Below, in pieces: positions 21,945-36,300 of a DNA stretch of 64,000 nt (positions are counted from its first letter, which is position 1; the number at the start of each line of letters is the position of its first letter). Source of the stretch: Aphidius gifuensis (Eukaryota > Arthropoda > Insecta > Hymenoptera > Braconidae); assembly GCF_014905175.1 (NCBI RefSeq), contig NC_057790.1, positions 4,650,001 through 4,714,000 on the forward strand, written 5' to 3'. The translations under genes were made by a program, and so were the position numbers. Under the pieces are notes generated by a model. That model made no database searches and was not told the origin of the DNA. It worked only from the letters and a program-made list of their open reading frames with translations.

Positions 21945-22195
21945 ACATACGGGGCCCCGCGGGTCGAACCGCTTGCCTACCTACGTGCACGCACGTGGAT
22001 CCACAACGAGTGTAGTAGGTATGTGAAAGAATTTTTCTTTTCCTCACAAACTTTTTGCAACCCTCCCGCCTCTTCTACCCGCGTTACAACATCCCGGAGA
22101 TTAAAGGTCTTTGCTATTGTGCGGGAAGATCATAAATATACGATTTGTCGGGGACAGACCACACCGCGGTATATTCTGCGCTCGCAGGTTTAATA
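21945..22195. promoter_or_regulatory. GC-rich island with Runt-type sites, possible enhancer or promoter
   Basis: An abrupt GC-rich block in AT-rich DNA. It contains GGGGCCCCGCGGG, ACGTGCACGCACGTGGATCC and, near 22158-22173, GACCACACCGCGGT. The last holds one clear Runt/Runx core (ACCACA) and a related CCGCGGT. No reading frame stands out from the others. Blocks like this inside long introns are often regulatory elements, but that is inference. Confidence 0.3.
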
Positions 22196-22208
22196 TCATC
22201 CAGAGATT

Positions 22209-22236
22209 CTCTCACTCACTCACTCACTCACTTACT
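22209..22236. repeat. (CACT)n microsatellite
   Basis: About five to six CACT units with one variant (CTTA), followed by poly(T) and a run of seven C. Confidence 0.9.
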
Positions 22237-25124
22237 CATTTTTTTTCTCTCCCCCCCAATAAACCCCCTTATCACATTTCTTGTTTTTTATTTCTTTCTT
22301 TTTCTATTTTTTATTTTCATTTTTTAGCTTCCTCATTTGGCAAACCGAACCAACAATCCTCGTACGGGCTTATAAGCCAGCTTAAATATCAAATACTCAA
22401 CTCTTAAGCGCTTAATCGTCCCAATAGCCTTTTCGAGTTTTGCCCAAAATGCTCGGAAATTACCTCATTTTATTCTTCAACTTTGGTACTTTACACAGCA
22501 ATAAAAAATAAAATGATGTTCGTTCACGATTGAGAAAGGATTTTATTTATTTATTCATAATTTTATTGTGCTTGAGAATATGAGAATTGACGGTTTAACT
22601 GTATACACTGTGAAAAAAATAATATTAAATAAAATAATAATATTATTTATGATGGTATATATGATAAAACAAATTTTTAAATTTAATTTATTAATATTCG
22701 TAAAAATATAAATATATATATTTTTTTTTGTGGAAAAAAATATATATATCTTTAAAATTGTTAATTACCTTTTGGCTTTAGTATTTTTTTTTTGACCTGC
22801 GCGCATTGTGAAAAAGAAAAAAAAAATGTTTCATCCCACTTTTTTGGGTTATCATCTTCTCGTTGATGATGAGGAGAGCTACCAGATGCGTTCTCAAATT
22901 TCCCTTGAAATTATGCATATATGGTATATAGCTACTGACACACTGTGTGTATCAGACTAGTTAAATTTTTGAGCGCCTTTATTAAACCGGTTGGCAGCTA
23001 ACAAATTCACTCTATACCAGAGTCAAGAAAAAAAAAAAAATTTAAAAAAAGATGATAGGGGAGGAAAATAAAATTTAAAAAATAACTGAAAACATCAGAG
23101 TATAGATGATGAAGGAAGGAAAAAAGAAAAAAAAATTATATAAACTTTTTAAAATAAAAATAAAGTTAAAAATAGATATTCAGGGGTGCGAGCAGGCTAA
23201 TTACGTGTGGCAGAGGGCGTGACCCTTGAACAGACTAATGTCACGTATATACATGTCACCGGAAATGGGATTTTGTACGGGCCAAAACCCTCAATATCGA
23301 TTCAATTATCTTTATTAAAAATGAAAAGCATTTTATTTTTTTTTAAATTAAAAAAAAATATAAAAAACACTCGAGTAACGGTCTTTAAAACCAACATAAA
23401 TTTCACAAAATAACTTTATTTTTCCAAAATTATATTTATAAATAAAAAAAATATATATAAAATCGATTAAAAGCCTTTTTTATTTTCCGTATATATCACT
23501 AATTTTATTTTACCACAATATTCCATAATTACATTTGATTTTTTAGTTAGATGGATATTTATAAAATTATTTTTAACTTTTATTAATTAAATGTTTTTTT
23601 TTTTTTCAAGTCATTAGTTAATATACAGTATAGAGGATTGAAAAAAAGAGATTTTCGTTAATCCAATTTCCGGTGTTGACATTGGCTCGACACACACACT
23701 CGGGGGAATAAATGTATTAAAAAAATAATCAGGTGTCTCATTAAATATATTCTATAATTATCACCGCTATATTTTGATTTTTCTCGGTGTGATTGAATAA
23801 CGAATTTTTAAACAAACAAAAAATACATTAAAATTTGAAAATGTGTCAATCACAAGTACATTAATTTATTCTATTATTTTAAAATTCATTCAAAATCAAT
23901 TTGAATTAACTGGTTTTCATTCGTTATCTTTAAAATGTCAAACAATCAAAAAAAATAAAATTTTAAATTTTTGAAAAAAATATAGAGTGTCCTGAATTAT
24001 ACGTTTCGATATCAATTTCAGTTCACGTTTAAAAAAATAAATAAATGTATTGAAAAAAAATCCAAATGAGCTTATATAGAAAAACTTCTTCCTGAATATA
24101 TTTTCATGGTACTCTTCCAGGTGTACAGAGTGATGTAATCAAAATTCACGACGATTTCTGAATTCGCATATAACAGTGAGTATGTAGCGGTTCTTGTATT
24201 TTGGCCATTAAGTTTGGATCCTTGTTATTTATTGCACTACCAGACTCTGCACTCTATACCATCAAATTTAATCGTAAAATTCAACTTTAGTTAACCGCAC
24301 ATACACTTTCCCATCAGTGTGGCCTGTCTCGCTTGATTTCGAAAAACAAAAAAAAACGTTGAAATGATTATTTTGCTTCCGACAATTATTGACTCGTTAT
24401 TTTTTCTAAAGTTAAATCAACGAATCCATTAATAAATTGTGAAAAAAAAAAACTAAAATAAACATCTATATAGCTTTTGTAGAAAATTAACTGAAGATAT
24501 ATAAAATTTAATGAGAAAATTTTGTTATGTTAACAAGTCAAAAATGTTTGCCACAGTAATGTGCAAAGTTTGTGGGTATAAAGAGGATGGTCTAAAAGAA
24601 TTAAAAAATTCTCTCTTCTGACATCATGAAAAACATGAATAATTCATTGCTAAAAAGGGTTAAGGAATAAGGGTATATACATATGTGAAGCAAAGTCAGC
24701 AAGATTGCAGCAATTTAATCTGATACATTATTTACATGGTCTCTATTTTATATAAAATAAAATAACTGATTGAATTTTATCAATCAAGCCAGTCAATTTT
24801 AATCTTCTTTTTTTTTTTTTTTTCATAACTTGATCACACCACGAGAATTACGGTGCTATATGTATAGAAAATCAATTGATACAAAAATTTGTAAAATTAA
24901 TTAGGTCACCAATGATTATTAAGCACTCTGTTGTAAGTTTGTTATTTTTTTTTTTTCGTTTGTTAGTGGCAAACACCAAAATTTAAACTGTGCATTATTG
25001 ACCGCACCAAATACCTAAAACTTTGTTATATATTTTTTAATGAATTCTTTATTATATTTTTTTTTTAATAAATTTCTAAAATTTAATTTAACATATATTA
25101 CAACGGTTTTTCTTTTTGTTGCAG

Positions 25125-25219
25125 GTGCAGTAGGCATTAGAGTAATTTCAAAAGTCAAAGGCGTGGCACGTGTTCTTCTTTTCAAATGTTCTTCAATGCC
25201 GCACGAAAAAACATACAAG
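25125..25219 (+). CDS. Candidate internal exon, 31 codons
   Basis: Acceptor TTTTTCTTTTTGTTGCAG ends at 25124 and donor CAAG|GTAAAA begins at 25220. Of the three frames only one is open. It enters in phase 1 and gives 31 codons (AVGIRVISKVKGVARVLLFK and on) ending in phase 0. The stretch is clearly richer in G+C than its flanks, and the peptide is of ordinary mixed composition with alternating hydrophobic and basic residues. It does not join in phase to the favoured frame of 49312-49372, so either an exon is missing between them or they belong to different transcripts. Not recognised. Confidence 0.4.
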
Positions 25220-28200
25220 GTAAAATTTTATCAAGATCTAATAAATACAAATTTCATAAATAACATTTTAAATATAATTTATGTCGATTATAATTAAGAG
25301 GAAAGCTGTTGAAAAATATATTAAAGCATGCGCATATTATTTTCAACAAGTTTAATCCGGTCAATAACTTAATTTTATATTTATTTTAAAATAACAAATT
25401 TTTATAATTTTTTTTTTCTTTTTTTTTTCATAAAGAAAAATATAAATTTATTAATTTAAACGAAAGAAATTTACTTGGAAGTAATTTAAAAAAATTAAAA
25501 ATCCAATAAATATACTAATGAATGTCAATAAAAGATAGTTGAGAGCTGAATAAATATTTAATTCTCTGATTAAAAATTATATCCTTAAATAACAGTTTTA
25601 AATTTTAATTTTTTTTCAAAAAAGAAAAAAAATAACAAAGAATAATATTAATAAATAATATTATTTTTTTGAATAATATTAGCAGTGTCAAAATTAGTAT
25701 AATTTTTAATCAGTGACAAAAATAAATAAACTCTAATTAACACAAAAAAAATAGAAATATTTGTCGTCGTCTTGAAGATGCAACAATTTGCACAGCGTAA
25801 ATATATCATTGACTCGTGTTGACCCTGTAAGTTAGTGAATTTTAAAGACACAAAAATATCGAGGGAGGAAAATAATATGTATAATCAAAGTACTTGGCAC
25901 AACTGAACTTCCACCTTGGACATAAAAATAAAAATAAATATAAAACGACGTTAAAAAACAAAAGGAGTCGAAAAAAAATAAAAATAAATTTTGTTCTCTT
26001 ACGTTAATTAAGGTCGTGCGCATGCTGGTAACTCACCCCAGTCATTCTTTATCGCCTATGCTAATCGATCATGAAATTCTGTTGCAGAATTTGTCTTAAT
26101 TAGTTTCCCTTACTTGCAACACAGTATTTTTCTCTCTCACTCTCTTTATTGCAACTTTATATATAAATACTTATTCTTTTAAATTTATTTAATTTTTATT
26201 TTTTCATTTTTTCTCATCGCGAGAGAAAGACACAAAGAGAAATGTGTCTCGTGGATGGTTTTGTCGATTTCCATCCGTAAGGACGTTTCACGATTCTCGG
26301 TAGTATATATACGCTACGCGCCAGTCCAGTGGGATTTATATACTCGTAGGGAAATTTGCATTGAAGATATATCATAAATATAAATATACAAACTTTTTTT
26401 TTATTACTTTATTATTTGTTTTTGTTTAAATTAAAAGTTTGTCATTTAATTGAAATAAAACAAATGAAAAATGATAAAAGTATAATAATAAGTATTAAAA
26501 ATAATATAGAACAAAATTGAGGGGGAAAAAAATATATATTTATATGAAAAATTGAATACAATAAGTCAGTGCAATGACCACTCCCTGGTGCAGGATAACT
26601 TGGACATTGTGATTGGAATGCGGAACACTATTGACATTAATTCGTGCGGTACACTACGGAGGAATCGTGTGGTCGATCACCGCCCCCTTCAGCCACATTA
26701 TACATTTTTTTTTTTTAAATAATTTTTTTCCTTTAACTTGTTTGTCCTTGAGTTCCGTTTAAATTTCTGGCTTGTATAATAGAGTTAGAATATACCCCGG
26801 ATGCATATATATCTATATATATACACCCAAGACCGATCATCGTGATCGACGGTGAATGAGATGATCGCGCTCTATACTCACAAGTCGCCGCAGTCGTGTT
26901 GGTATTATCTCAACATAATAAAAAAAAAATCAACGATAAACTATCGGTCGTTTGCATCACCGTTATATCGATAACCATTGGCAATAAATGACCCACAACA
27001 ACAAATCAGATTTAATAATTTTTATACTAAATATTTATGAATAAACATTTTTTTTTTTTTTTTTCTTAATTTTTCCCGTTGTTTTATAAATTTTCCCGTT
27101 GTCTTAAATATATTTTAACTTTTTTTTTTTTTCTCTTAAAAACATGAGCTTTATAAGTGAGTTTAAATTATTATTTTTTGTTTTTTTCACTAATCATTTT
27201 CAATTATTCATTTCCCTATTCAATTATTTATTTATTATTATTTAATTTGTTTCTTTTTCTATTTTTTATGAAAGATGACGTAGAAAATGAATATATATAT
27301 ATAAAAATTTAAATTGTAATTTATTTGAAAACGTTTTAATGGTATAATTTGCTTGAATCTATCATGCATGTAAGATGCGTGTGCATTTAAGTTTTTTCAA
27401 TGTATTTACTATGGGTAGATATATAGTAACTTGCGGCACCATCAAACATCTCACCGCTAGGGAAAACGATGATGGATAACCTTTGATCAAATCATTCATA
27501 CATCAGCCAGAAAGGTAGATTATATGCCATCGTATACATATTTGTATATATATATATTTTATATATATTAACCCAACTACTACACGTTATATTATATCAA
27601 GCTTCAAGGTATATGTCTTTTATTTCTTTTTTTTTTTTTATAAAAATTCATCTATCTTTTTTTTATTTTCTCTTAACGTAAATTTTCCCTCAATCGTTTT
27701 TTTATATATATATATTTTTTTTATATTTACCGTTAATCTTTAATTACCCATTGATTTATTATTGGCTGCGTGTGTTACGCGTGTTTCTTATTTGTATCTT
27801 TCAACGCTCAAGCATTCACGTTGAGAATACGTTGTAACACGTTATACTCGACAGTTCTATCGACGATACTAGTATATATCTATTTCCCAGTTGCATACTG
27901 AGAGAATTAACGATGTTGCTCTTTCTCTATATCACATCGCATTCATCAAAAATAAATGATATAAAAAAAAAAAAAAAAACAAATTCTCCACCTCATTTTT
28001 TATATTATTCAGATATATTTTTTAATTGGAAAACTTTTATGGATATACATGCAATTGTTCCGATTTGTCTCGTTAAAAATTAAAAAGTAAAAAAAAAAAA
28101 ACATCAAATTAATTTTATTGAGTATATATTTAGTAAAAAGAATTTTTCTTTTTTTTTTTCGTTGAATGAATAAGAGATGAAAGAAAATATTTATTATTCA

Positions 28201-29203
28201 ATTTATTTATGATGTAAGTTTTTTTTTTTTATATAGTTGAGGATTTAAAATGTTGGGAAATTGTGATTTTTATAAACTCAACTTTTTAATACTCGACTGT
28301 GTTTTTATTTATATATATGATGATGATGCTAATGGTTGCTTTTACACTACAGTGACAATTTCAATAATAGATTAGACGTGGAAGTTAAGTGCATATATAT
28401 TCAGCCGACACTAAACTGATCCCCACACGACGTTTGTCTAATTTATTGATTGTTAAAACACGCGTGCATCTATCGAAATTTAAACATCTGAAATTTGTGA
28501 TGGGTATTACGAATTAAAAGGGACGGGGGCATATAAATATAGTCTTTTCTTTTTGGTTTTGTATATAATGCAGGAACAATTAACGACGTCAGGCATTGCT
28601 CCATCCCCTGTATTTTTTATTAGATATAATTCCCCTTTTTTTGTATATAATTCTTTAGGCTCCACTCACGACGCTTATACGTCTAACGTCAAATTAAAAT
28701 TGACGGACATGGAACACGCAAAGTATTTATTTTTTTTGTTCTATAACCTTTACCGTTTTTTTTTTTTCCTTTTGTTATCTATCATTCATTAGTATCCTAA
28801 TGGACGTCGATGGACATGTCTTCTAATCTTTTGAATTTTTTATTACTTTTCTATTTTAAGTTTTATTCTAATTATCTAGATTATTGGATCTGTCGCTTTT
28901 TCATTATAATTTATAAAATACTTTCAACTCATGACACTTTGTATATACTGTCGCAGTAATAATATAATCCCAATTTATATACTTTTAAATAAATCAGTGG
29001 TATTAATATATAATATTTTTTTATTTTGACATTTGAAAATAAAAAAACGTGCTATATTAGAGCTACAGTGGATCGAAATTGAAACTAATATTTTGCCGCC
29101 AACTTCCGGGCTTTAAATCAAAAAAGCTTTAATAATAAAGAAACCCTTTTAATATTTTTAAAATAATATTAAAATCTCAGTATATATAAAAAACTATATA
29201 CAC
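25220..29203. other. Intron-like AT-rich DNA
   Basis: Contains GC-richer patches at about 26265-26345, 26575-26700 and 26795-26905. The last includes CGATCATCGTGATCG, a short perfect inverted repeat. Otherwise it is poly(T), TA runs and low-complexity sequence. No gene is supportable. Confidence 0.5.
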
Positions 29204-29261
29204 CTCTTAAAAATGTATACTCGCCACCGATAAATACTCAACCGGATATCCCGGTTTAAAC
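29204..29261 (-). CDS. Candidate small internal exon, minus strand
   Basis: Minus strand acceptor TTTTATTTTATTCATTTTCAG ends at 29262 and donor AAGAG|GTGTAT follows after 58 bases. One frame is open throughout (LNRDIRLSIYRWRVYIFK, 18 codons plus partial codons at both ends), basic and Tyr-rich. It enters needing one base from the previous exon, which is what the 58624-58726 candidate leaves (G plus GT gives Gly), and leaves two bases (AG), which fits 8716-8461 (AG plus A gives Arg). Each phase agreement alone has a one-in-three chance. Another frame ends at a TAA inside the exon. Not recognised. Confidence 0.25.
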
Positions 29262-30367
29262 CTGAAAATGAATAAAATAAAAAAAAATTAAAAATAAACA
29301 ATAATAATAATGAAAAAAGGGTGAAAAAAAAAATAACGAAAAAAAGAAACGATGAAAAAAAAAAAAAGGAATATAAACAAAGAATTTAATTAATTAGCAG
29401 CGGTTTGGAATTCCGGATGCGATGACTCGTTTGTGGTTAGTGTATATACGATTCATTGGTGGTACATAGCTAGGTGATGACGAGTATATATGTATATGTG
29501 CAATATTGAAGGTGAGGCACCCGCGGGCGTTGTTTCTGTCGAATAGAAACATGGACGAGACTCTTGCTCCCACGTACACTCATCCTTGTCCAGTCAATAA
29601 CGTGGGAAATCAAATGATTCGTTTTTAAAACAAGATGAAAATGAGATCAATACACACCGTCGGTATATATACACAAAAAAATACTTCATTTATTGAAATA
29701 TGATAAATTTTTGTTTAAATAGATTTTAAATATATCCCATCAAGTTAATAAAAATTCGTGATAACAAAAAGGTGAAGAAAAAAAAAACGAATAAATAAAG
29801 TATATAAATTATTTAAATTTCCGGCAATAAATTGATAAAAAAATTAAAATAATGCGACAACCAAGCAAAAGTCACATTTTTGCAATGACGTAAATTGGTT
29901 TAATCATAATTTCAAGCAACTATTAATTGTGATTCATTGAGTAAATTTTACATTTATTAAGTGTTCTTTATCTCTGTTTACAATTTAAACATTTATCCAT
30001 CTTTTTTTTTTTTTTTTTTTTTATAAAAAAAAGAGATATTATTTTTTTTATTTCATTTTTAATCTAGCCTAAAAACATATAGTTTATTTTTTTTTTTAAA
30101 TATAATTTTTGAAGGTTTTTTTTTGTTAATCTTCTGTTTTTGTACACATAAGCAGCTAGATATGTCTTTGTATCGTCGATTAAGGGATATCACAAGTCAG
30201 TACAATGTTTATGAAATAAGAAAAAAAAAAATAAGAAAGAACGATATAGAGAACGAACGAGGATGTTTAAACGACGCAACGATTGAGCTGGGCAAACAAG
30301 ACACGCGCCTAGGTACATACGCGCGCGAGCGGCCCTCGCTCTTTTATATATATATAAACTATAAAAG

Positions 30368-30387
30368 ATATATATATATATATATAT
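30368..30387. repeat. (TA)n microsatellite
   Basis: About ten TA units; other shorter TA runs are scattered throughout the window. Confidence 0.9.
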
Positions 30388-33300
30388 GAACAAACAGGAT
30401 GGTGCGCACATGCGACCAACTACAATTCCATCTCTGTTTAGTTATCCATGCACTTGCAACGTTCCGCGGGCGGTCGGTGTCTTCTGTAACCGGAGACAAA
30501 CTCGATGACATTTAATGCATAATTCGTGGAAACGACTCTTGACGATTCTCGGTGTATATGACTCACTCATCTGAATAAACGAATATTTTTTTTTTTTCCT
30601 CATTATTATTTTCATTTATTTATTCCCCCTTTTTTTTCATTTTTTTCAACACGTAATAGTGTACACTCGTTATCAAAGAGATTATTTAATGTACAATATT
30701 TTTCATATAAAAAACTAAATGAAATAGTCACGACAATAATTCAACTAAAATAACGGAAAATTATATTTTTATATTTTGTTAATTTTTTTAGCACTAAAAT
30801 ATTGGCAATATAGTTTATCAGATTATCCAGAATATATCACTTCCAAAATTTAAATTTTTTTACCTTTATAAAAAAAAAAATAGCTTGCCATCATTTTGTA
30901 GGCGTTATTTTTTTTCTCCTCTATTTTTATATTTATATTTTTTCGAAAAAAAATAATTATTCATTTATTTTTTATTATTATAAAATACCATTTCATTATT
31001 ATTATTATTTTTTTGTGTCTCAGTATTTTAAGGGGGAGATGTAAAGGCGCCGTTGTCTGTTAACCTGCTGTTGAATATTTCGCGTGCGAAAACGAGACGC
31101 GAGATCCTAGAGAACTCGACACGATAAAAACGACAAAGCATATCTGAGCTATGGCACACGTGCTAAAGCCAATATTATACAATATTGCAAAAGCGTGAGA
31201 AGGACAAGGGCGTGATAGGCTGGCAAAACATAGACAAGATAAATATATAACTTTAGATTTGCGCGTCTTCTTGTTGCCTGGCGTCTTTTCAATATACTCA
31301 TGTATCTACCGACAGTTTAAAAAGATCGAAAAGATCTCGTTTTCTTGGAAGAGACTGCGATAGAGAAAAAGACCAGAAATCGGCATTTGTACAAAGTGAT
31401 TTGGCTCCTTTCGATATATTCCAACATTTTATATACTCAAGTAGAAACACATTCCTTTTGTTTACCGCAGTTATATTCGATTCGTCGCCTCAAGAATTTA
31501 ATATTTTTTTTTTTTCTTATGTCTAGAAATCGATTGCTAACTAGAACTCATTTTTAATCGCAAAAATCCATTGAATTCTTTCTTTTTATATTTTTAAATT
31601 CAATAAATGAGGCGTCGGAGAACGTGACCTTCGCACTGACATTTAGTTATTTTTTTCCTCACCCACTTGTGACACCCATTTGTTAAATTTTTTTTTTTTG
31701 TTTTTTTTTTTTTTTTCAACCAATGCACGTTTTTTAGGTACTCAAGAATTGTCGTTTGGTTAAAAGACGTGAAATGGATTGTGGAAGTAGCGGAAATTCG
31801 AATAGGATAAAGTGCATTAGAGAGAAATAAAAAGGGGAGCGCCTGTAACCGTAAGACATAGAAAGGAAACATAACTCATTCGGGTGGGCCAAAAACATAA
31901 TATAGAACAAGTATAAGTCGTTCTCGTTGGTTTTCCATATAATATCCTCGTACTATATACTATTGTAGCAAAAATATATATAATACCAACGTCGACATTG
32001 AGTCTACGATTTATCCTCTCGTGTTTATTTTATATTTATATATTTTATATTATTTTAAAGCTTAATCGGTTGTATGTACAATGAATTTGTGACACATCAC
32101 ATTACATATACATAAATTATTGTAAATTTACCTTTTGTGTATAATGAAATGATTATGTGTTATGTGGTGAATGAGTATGTTTTTTTATTTTTTGGCGAAA
32201 CAACTCGATCAACATATTTAAGTCTATACGAGTCATTCGAGTAAATATGACACACTGCCAACTTGTGATTAACAAACACGTAAAAAAAAAATCACTTATT
32301 CATGCTGTTTGATTAAAATTATCATATGACTCAGAACGAAGAGAAAAAAAAAATAAACTTTCTATGGTTTGGATTTTTTTCCGTATATATAATATTAAAA
32401 ATGGCTGCGAAATCACGCAAATTGTACAGAAATTGACGAGACAAAGTAGACGTTTTTTTATTTTATTTTTTGTCTCAATAAATTGCTTGAATAATGTATG
32501 TCTCTTGAAATTTTATGGCTGCACTGTCTTTCGTAATAACTAACAAGTTAACACTAATAAATAATAATAATATTTAATAGTGATAAATTGATAATTATCG
32601 AGTCAGTGATTGCGCACATAATAATACCAGTTATTAGCATATTACATTATAACAAATCATTACTATTAATTATTAATAATATTAGTGAGAATTAAATATA
32701 TATTTATATTGGTCAATTTGGTCATTTTAAAATTTTTCGGTTAAATTTTTAGAGCTTGTCGTTATAAGATTAAAAAAAAAAAAATAAATAAAAAAAATGA
32801 GTTGTTATAAAGGCGATGAGTTGTGAGGCATTAGTTGGGACTAATGCAGGTTTTGACACTAATCCACATGGCCATTTCACGAGTTAACAAAAAATCGACA
32901 AAATGAAAGTAAATTGAAAAGCAACCACCAACGTTTTGGATGTCCAGCGGCCTTCATCATCTACACTTTGCTTATTTTATTTTGTTAAGAATACACTAAA
33001 TTCATATCCACCAAGCTAATCTCTCATACTAAATCGTCTTGGGTAAAGAAAAAAAAAAAAAAAAAAGTATGTCAATCGAATTTGCAATTCCAATTGATTC
33101 AAAGATAAGAGCTGTTTATCCTTCTTTCAACGAGTTTAAATTTATAATTTTTATTTTATTTTATCCATCAAATTATTTATTATTATTTTATTTTATACAT
33201 GAGTATTTACTTTAAAAGAGGCTGGGTTTATTTTGTGATAAAAATAATCATACTAAAATTGATTATGTAGCTAACAAATATTATTTTGAAATATATTTTT

Positions 33301-36300
33301 GAATAATATTATTTTAAATTTGAATGATGCATAGACACATTTACTAACAAAAATATTACCCATAAATCTAAAACTCGTAAATGCAAGTTTAAAAATATAC
33401 ATGTATTCTCGATATAAAAAAAAAAAAAAAAACAAAAAACAGCTTTAAAGTTGTAAATGGGATTTTTTTTTTTTGCTTTTTTTTTCTTCAATTTTTTTTT
33501 GTCGTTTAGCTGATGAATCTTCTAGTTTTTCGGTTGGAAACCAAACGTGTTGAATGATGATTTTTTATATTTTTTTTTCATCTAGAATTGAACAAAGCTC
33601 GGTATAAAGGTAAAACGATTCAACGAAAAGTAAGATATCTGTCTGGCCGTTTTACTGAGTTTCTTATCGTGCAATGACAAGAAGAAAATAAAAATAAAAA
33701 AAGTTTACGGAGCAAAAATGACGATACTATTTTTTTGAGTGGCTTTGGGGCTATAAATAATCGTAAAAGTAACGTGTCATTCGAGACTAAGAGCCGATAG
33801 GCCTTCGCACTCGAGTGACACAATATGACCGTTAAAAAAATATAGTACGTTGTATATAGTTGTACCAGGGAAAAAAAAAAAAAAAAACAAAAAGGTAAAA
33901 TGGTTTGCGCAATGATAGTTTGACATTAAATAATGTTTCTCCATCGGTGGCCCGCCACAAGGCAAGGCGATGGATCGATCGATACATTTATATACATACC
34001 TTAGGTATATATACAACAATGTACATGGACCACAAGAATGTGTCGTTATAGAATCCTGTCACATGACGTTGCTAAAGTCGAATTGATCGTTTTACTTTTC
34101 AATCTGTATTTTTATACTTGTTGCATATATCTCTTATACAACTATGAATTATTTTTTTTTATTATTTTTTAAATTGTAATTAAAAAACTAGACAGCAATT
34201 TTGCTCTTTATTGTCAGTTGGTATTTTTTTTCTTTATATATATAATGAAAAAAAATTGATTGATTGATAAAACCAAGTAGCAACTTTCATTAGATATTTA
34301 TCTATGATATAACTATTATTATTGTTTTTAAAGAAATGAAATACTGATATATTTATCCACACAAGATAAAAAATAAACAAAAAAAGGTCTCGTTTTGTTA
34401 TGTCTCAATCGAGATTCTTAAAAGATTTAATTAAAAAAATGTCGAAAATTAACTAGAGGTCTTTTGATGGTTTGAAAATATTTCGCTAGGTTGAAATTTC
34501 ATGAAATTATGCTTCTAATATTTAAACAGCATCTCGATATATTTATTCTGCACGTTACAGAATTTAATTTCAATTATTTTCACTATTTATTCGTTCAACC
34601 AATAACTGAACGAATAAAAAGTCTTTAACATGAAGTGAGGCGAATTTATATTTTTCTTTTTATAATAGATAAAATTAATTTATATTAATGAAAAAATTGA
34701 AAAGTGATAGAATGTTTACAGTCATCCTAATAAAAAAAAGAAAAATAGCTAGTTGATGAAAAACATTTATATAAGTAGTTTGGTTTTATGGAACCACATC
34801 GTTTAGGTTTTGCACGCGCAATTTGAAAATTCATCACACTTTCATTTTGCAATAATTATAAAGTTGGTTAAAGTTTTATTATTTTTTTATTTCATCTTTT
34901 TTTTGGGTTTTCCTTTTATAAGACTATGAAACGCAAAGTTTTACAACTAAAACGTGACAACTCTGTTTTATAATACGTGTTGTATACACCACGACTTCAC
35001 GAGACACCCTTACTCTGAATTTCGTTTGTATATATATAAAAGATTTATATGGGTTGCATGTTAAACGAGTGATATTTATTTTTTTATCATCAGTATAACA
35101 AAAAAAAAAAAAAAATATATATTAACGGGTGTAAAAGCATCTAATTTCAGGGAAAAAATTGAATGATAATGTGAGTTTATTTGCAAAGCTATGAAAGTTT
35201 CTTTTTTCTGCGGTTTATTCAAAGCGGTAGTATAATTTTTGTTAGCCAACTTCATCGTTGTTGGTCTTTTTCCTTTTTTTTTTTTCAATTTTAAAATATA
35301 TTTATTCTCGTCGTGCACTATGCCCAAGATGTAAAATTTCCAAGAATTTAAAGAAAAAAAAAAACCATAAAAAGAAACAATAATAAAAAAAACTTTAAAA
35401 TACTTGTATTTTAAAAAATCTCAATCGAGGATGAATTGAATGATTTATGTATGCTTGATTATTATTATTTATGTTTTAAAAATTCGGTGAGGATAAGTCG
35501 AGACAAATCGATGCACAGGTATATATTTTGTTGTAACATAGTATCTGTGACTTACGATTCGTTTTAAAAACACTTGGATGGTCTATCAAGAAGCCCAGAA
35601 TACCTCTTCCAGCTGTGTTTTTTGGGACATTTAATGTCTTAACACACATGTAGGTTTTTTTATTTATTATTATTTTTATTATTAGTATTATTATTATGGC
35701 GTACTATGTATATAGTTGAGTCGCGGATAGCCTCGAAAAAATAAACTAATAAAGTTCATGCTATTCATGTTGAAGTGTGGGTATATATGTATGTAATATT
35801 TGCCAGAAAATGAGAAGGCCATGTGGCACCAAATGATGAAGAAAGGCGTGGTGGGTCATATTTCTAAGCTGGGTACATAACGACCCTTTTCTTAGCCACT
35901 ATTATGATTGACAACCGGTATATATATATATTTTTTTAATTATTATTTTTATTCATTTATTTTGCTTTTTTTTTCCCAAATATAATCGTTTGAAATATGA
36001 AGCTTTACTAATTTTTTTTTTATAGTTATTTGCATATATTTGATTATAAAATATATGACAAGAGTTATTAATAAATTCAAGGATAAAATAAATTTTTTAG
36101 TTTAAAGAAAATAATATATTTTTACAAGTGTAGAATTTTTGATAAAAATTACGTGGTTTTCACACTCAGTTTCAGGTGTTTTTATATACACTTTTTAATA
36201 TTTTTTGTTGAATCAGTTAGAGTTTTTTTTTTTGAAGATAATTTAATTTGTGGCAAAAATTTTTTACTGCATCTTTTGACAGATCTGTTTTACATTAAAA

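Larger units (their letters stand above)
18511..25124. other. Intron-like AT-rich DNA with a GC-richer island
   Basis: Mostly TA-rich and homopolymer-rich. It includes (CAA)n at 19573-19588, a perfect 12-bp-arm hairpin at 20507-20536, a GC-richer island at about 21945-22195 and (CACT)n at 22209-22236. Short frames in the island are open in several registers at once, as expected from composition. I find no supportable gene. Confidence 0.5.
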
